This document shows positions 63,741-64,000 of a DNA stretch of 64,000 nt, piece after piece. The stretch's first letter is position 1; each line of letters begins with the position of its first letter. The notes below the pieces were generated by a model. It did no database searches, was not told where the DNA came from, and worked only from the letters and a program-made list of their open reading frames with translations. Source of the DNA: Rhodococcus sp. PAMC28707 (lineage in GTDB: Bacteria; Actinomycetota; Actinomycetes; Mycobacteriales; Mycobacteriaceae); assembly GCF_004795915.1 (NCBI RefSeq), contig NZ_CP039253.1, positions 1,736,001-1,800,000 on the forward strand, in the 5' to 3' direction. A program made the position numbers and the translations under genes.

Positions 63741-64000
63741 GCGTCGTCAAGCTCTCGGAGCAACCCAAGATTTCGGAAATCTACACCGCGGCGGCGCGTG
63801 GCGTGTTGCCGTTTCTCGGGTCGAAGTCGTCTTCGGTGCCGTCCACCGAGTTCGAGCTCCGCGGCCTGCGAGTAGATCCCGACAATCTCGCCGGTTACTG
63901 CAAGGCCACCGGATTACGCTTCGGTGACATCCTGCCCATCACGTATCCGTTCACGCTCGTCTTCCCGACGGTCATGAAATTGATGGTGTCCAAGGGCTTT
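63737..64000 (+). CDS. htdX: MaoC-like 3-hydroxyacyl dehydratase HtdX (partial)
   Basis: The ATG overlaps the fabG4 stop. The visible 88 residues read [40 protein letters not shown] and [20 protein letters not shown], the N-terminal hotdog half of HtdX (Rv0241c). The gene runs off the right edge, so the second half with the catalytic Asp and His is not seen. It would dehydrate the 3-hydroxyacyl product of FabG4. Confidence 0.88.
   Translation, partial: MSVVKLSEQPKISEIYTAAARGVLPFLGSKSSSVPSTEFELRGLRVDPDNLAGYCKATGLRFGDILPITYPFTLVFPTVMKLMVSKGF

Overview
The window is high-GC actinobacterial DNA, most likely from Rhodococcus or a close relative (Nocardiaceae). Pointers are the fused HadA/HadB-type dehydratase, the block fadE5 / flavin reductase / fadA / fabG4 / htdX (same gene content as M. 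tuberculosis Rv0241c-Rv0245), Lsr2, a DUF222-HNH protein, a bifunctional-type Dcd, DUF4185 and DUF7159-like secreted or membrane proteins, and many GTG starts with 4-base stop/start overlaps. The genus call is inference; no rRNA or marker gene is present.

Left part (1-13 kb) is accessory and partly decayed: a MarR regulator with paired palindromes facing a broken MFS pump, an Xre/RES toxin-antitoxin remnant, small membrane proteins, MerR and TetR regulators (the TetR with a perfect operator in front of an MDR oxidoreductase), an HNH protein, a cupin killed by one stop codon, then an intact MFS pump and a DJ-1/PfpI protein. 13-19.4 kb is a compact phosphonate locus: PhnX-like hydrolase and GntR regulator on one strand; FAD oxidase, phnD, phnC, phnE and an HpnZ-like dehydrogenase on the other. 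There is no phnW transaminase in it. 19.4-25.7 kb looks like a persulfide/thiol stress regulon: a CsoR-family repressor with the CstR residue pattern (two Cys, no His), G/C-rich palindromes before its own gene and before an MMPL-DUF2892-DUF302 operon, plus a CPYC flavoprotein, a methyltransferase and an XRE-cupin regulator.

25.9-37 kb holds lsr2, a 3-hydroxyacyl-CoA dehydrogenase, a frameshifted HTH/Clp-N pair, a GAF-ANTAR protein, a TspO-like protein, a HadAB-type dehydratase, an Hsp70-like ATPase with a Pro/Thr-rich membrane protein, CYTH-CHAD, dcd, a chimeric broken GGDEF/EAL gene and tRNA-Gly(CCC). 37-44.5 kb holds a secreted GH16 protein, a secreted lipase, PucR with an aldehyde dehydrogenase and a GMC oxidoreductase, and a two-domain sulfurtransferase.

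44.9-54.2 kb is the most attractive region. Methylthioadenosine phosphorylase, a sugar epimerase, a polyprenyl-phosphate-type GT2, a CofC-like transferase and a GT-C membrane protein match in kind and order the M. tuberculosis Rv0535-Rv0541c cluster linked to the methylthioxylose cap of lipoarabinomannan. Here it sits beside a lipoprotein, a cytochrome-b/molybdopterin oxidoreductase, a small membrane protein and a methyltransferase, and is followed by a DUF4185 (GH183-type) putative D-arabinanase. 54.8-64 kb is lipid metabolism (fadE5, flavin reductase, fadA, fabG4, htdX) interrupted by an SGNH hydrolase and a large VanW-family membrane protein; htdX runs off the right edge.
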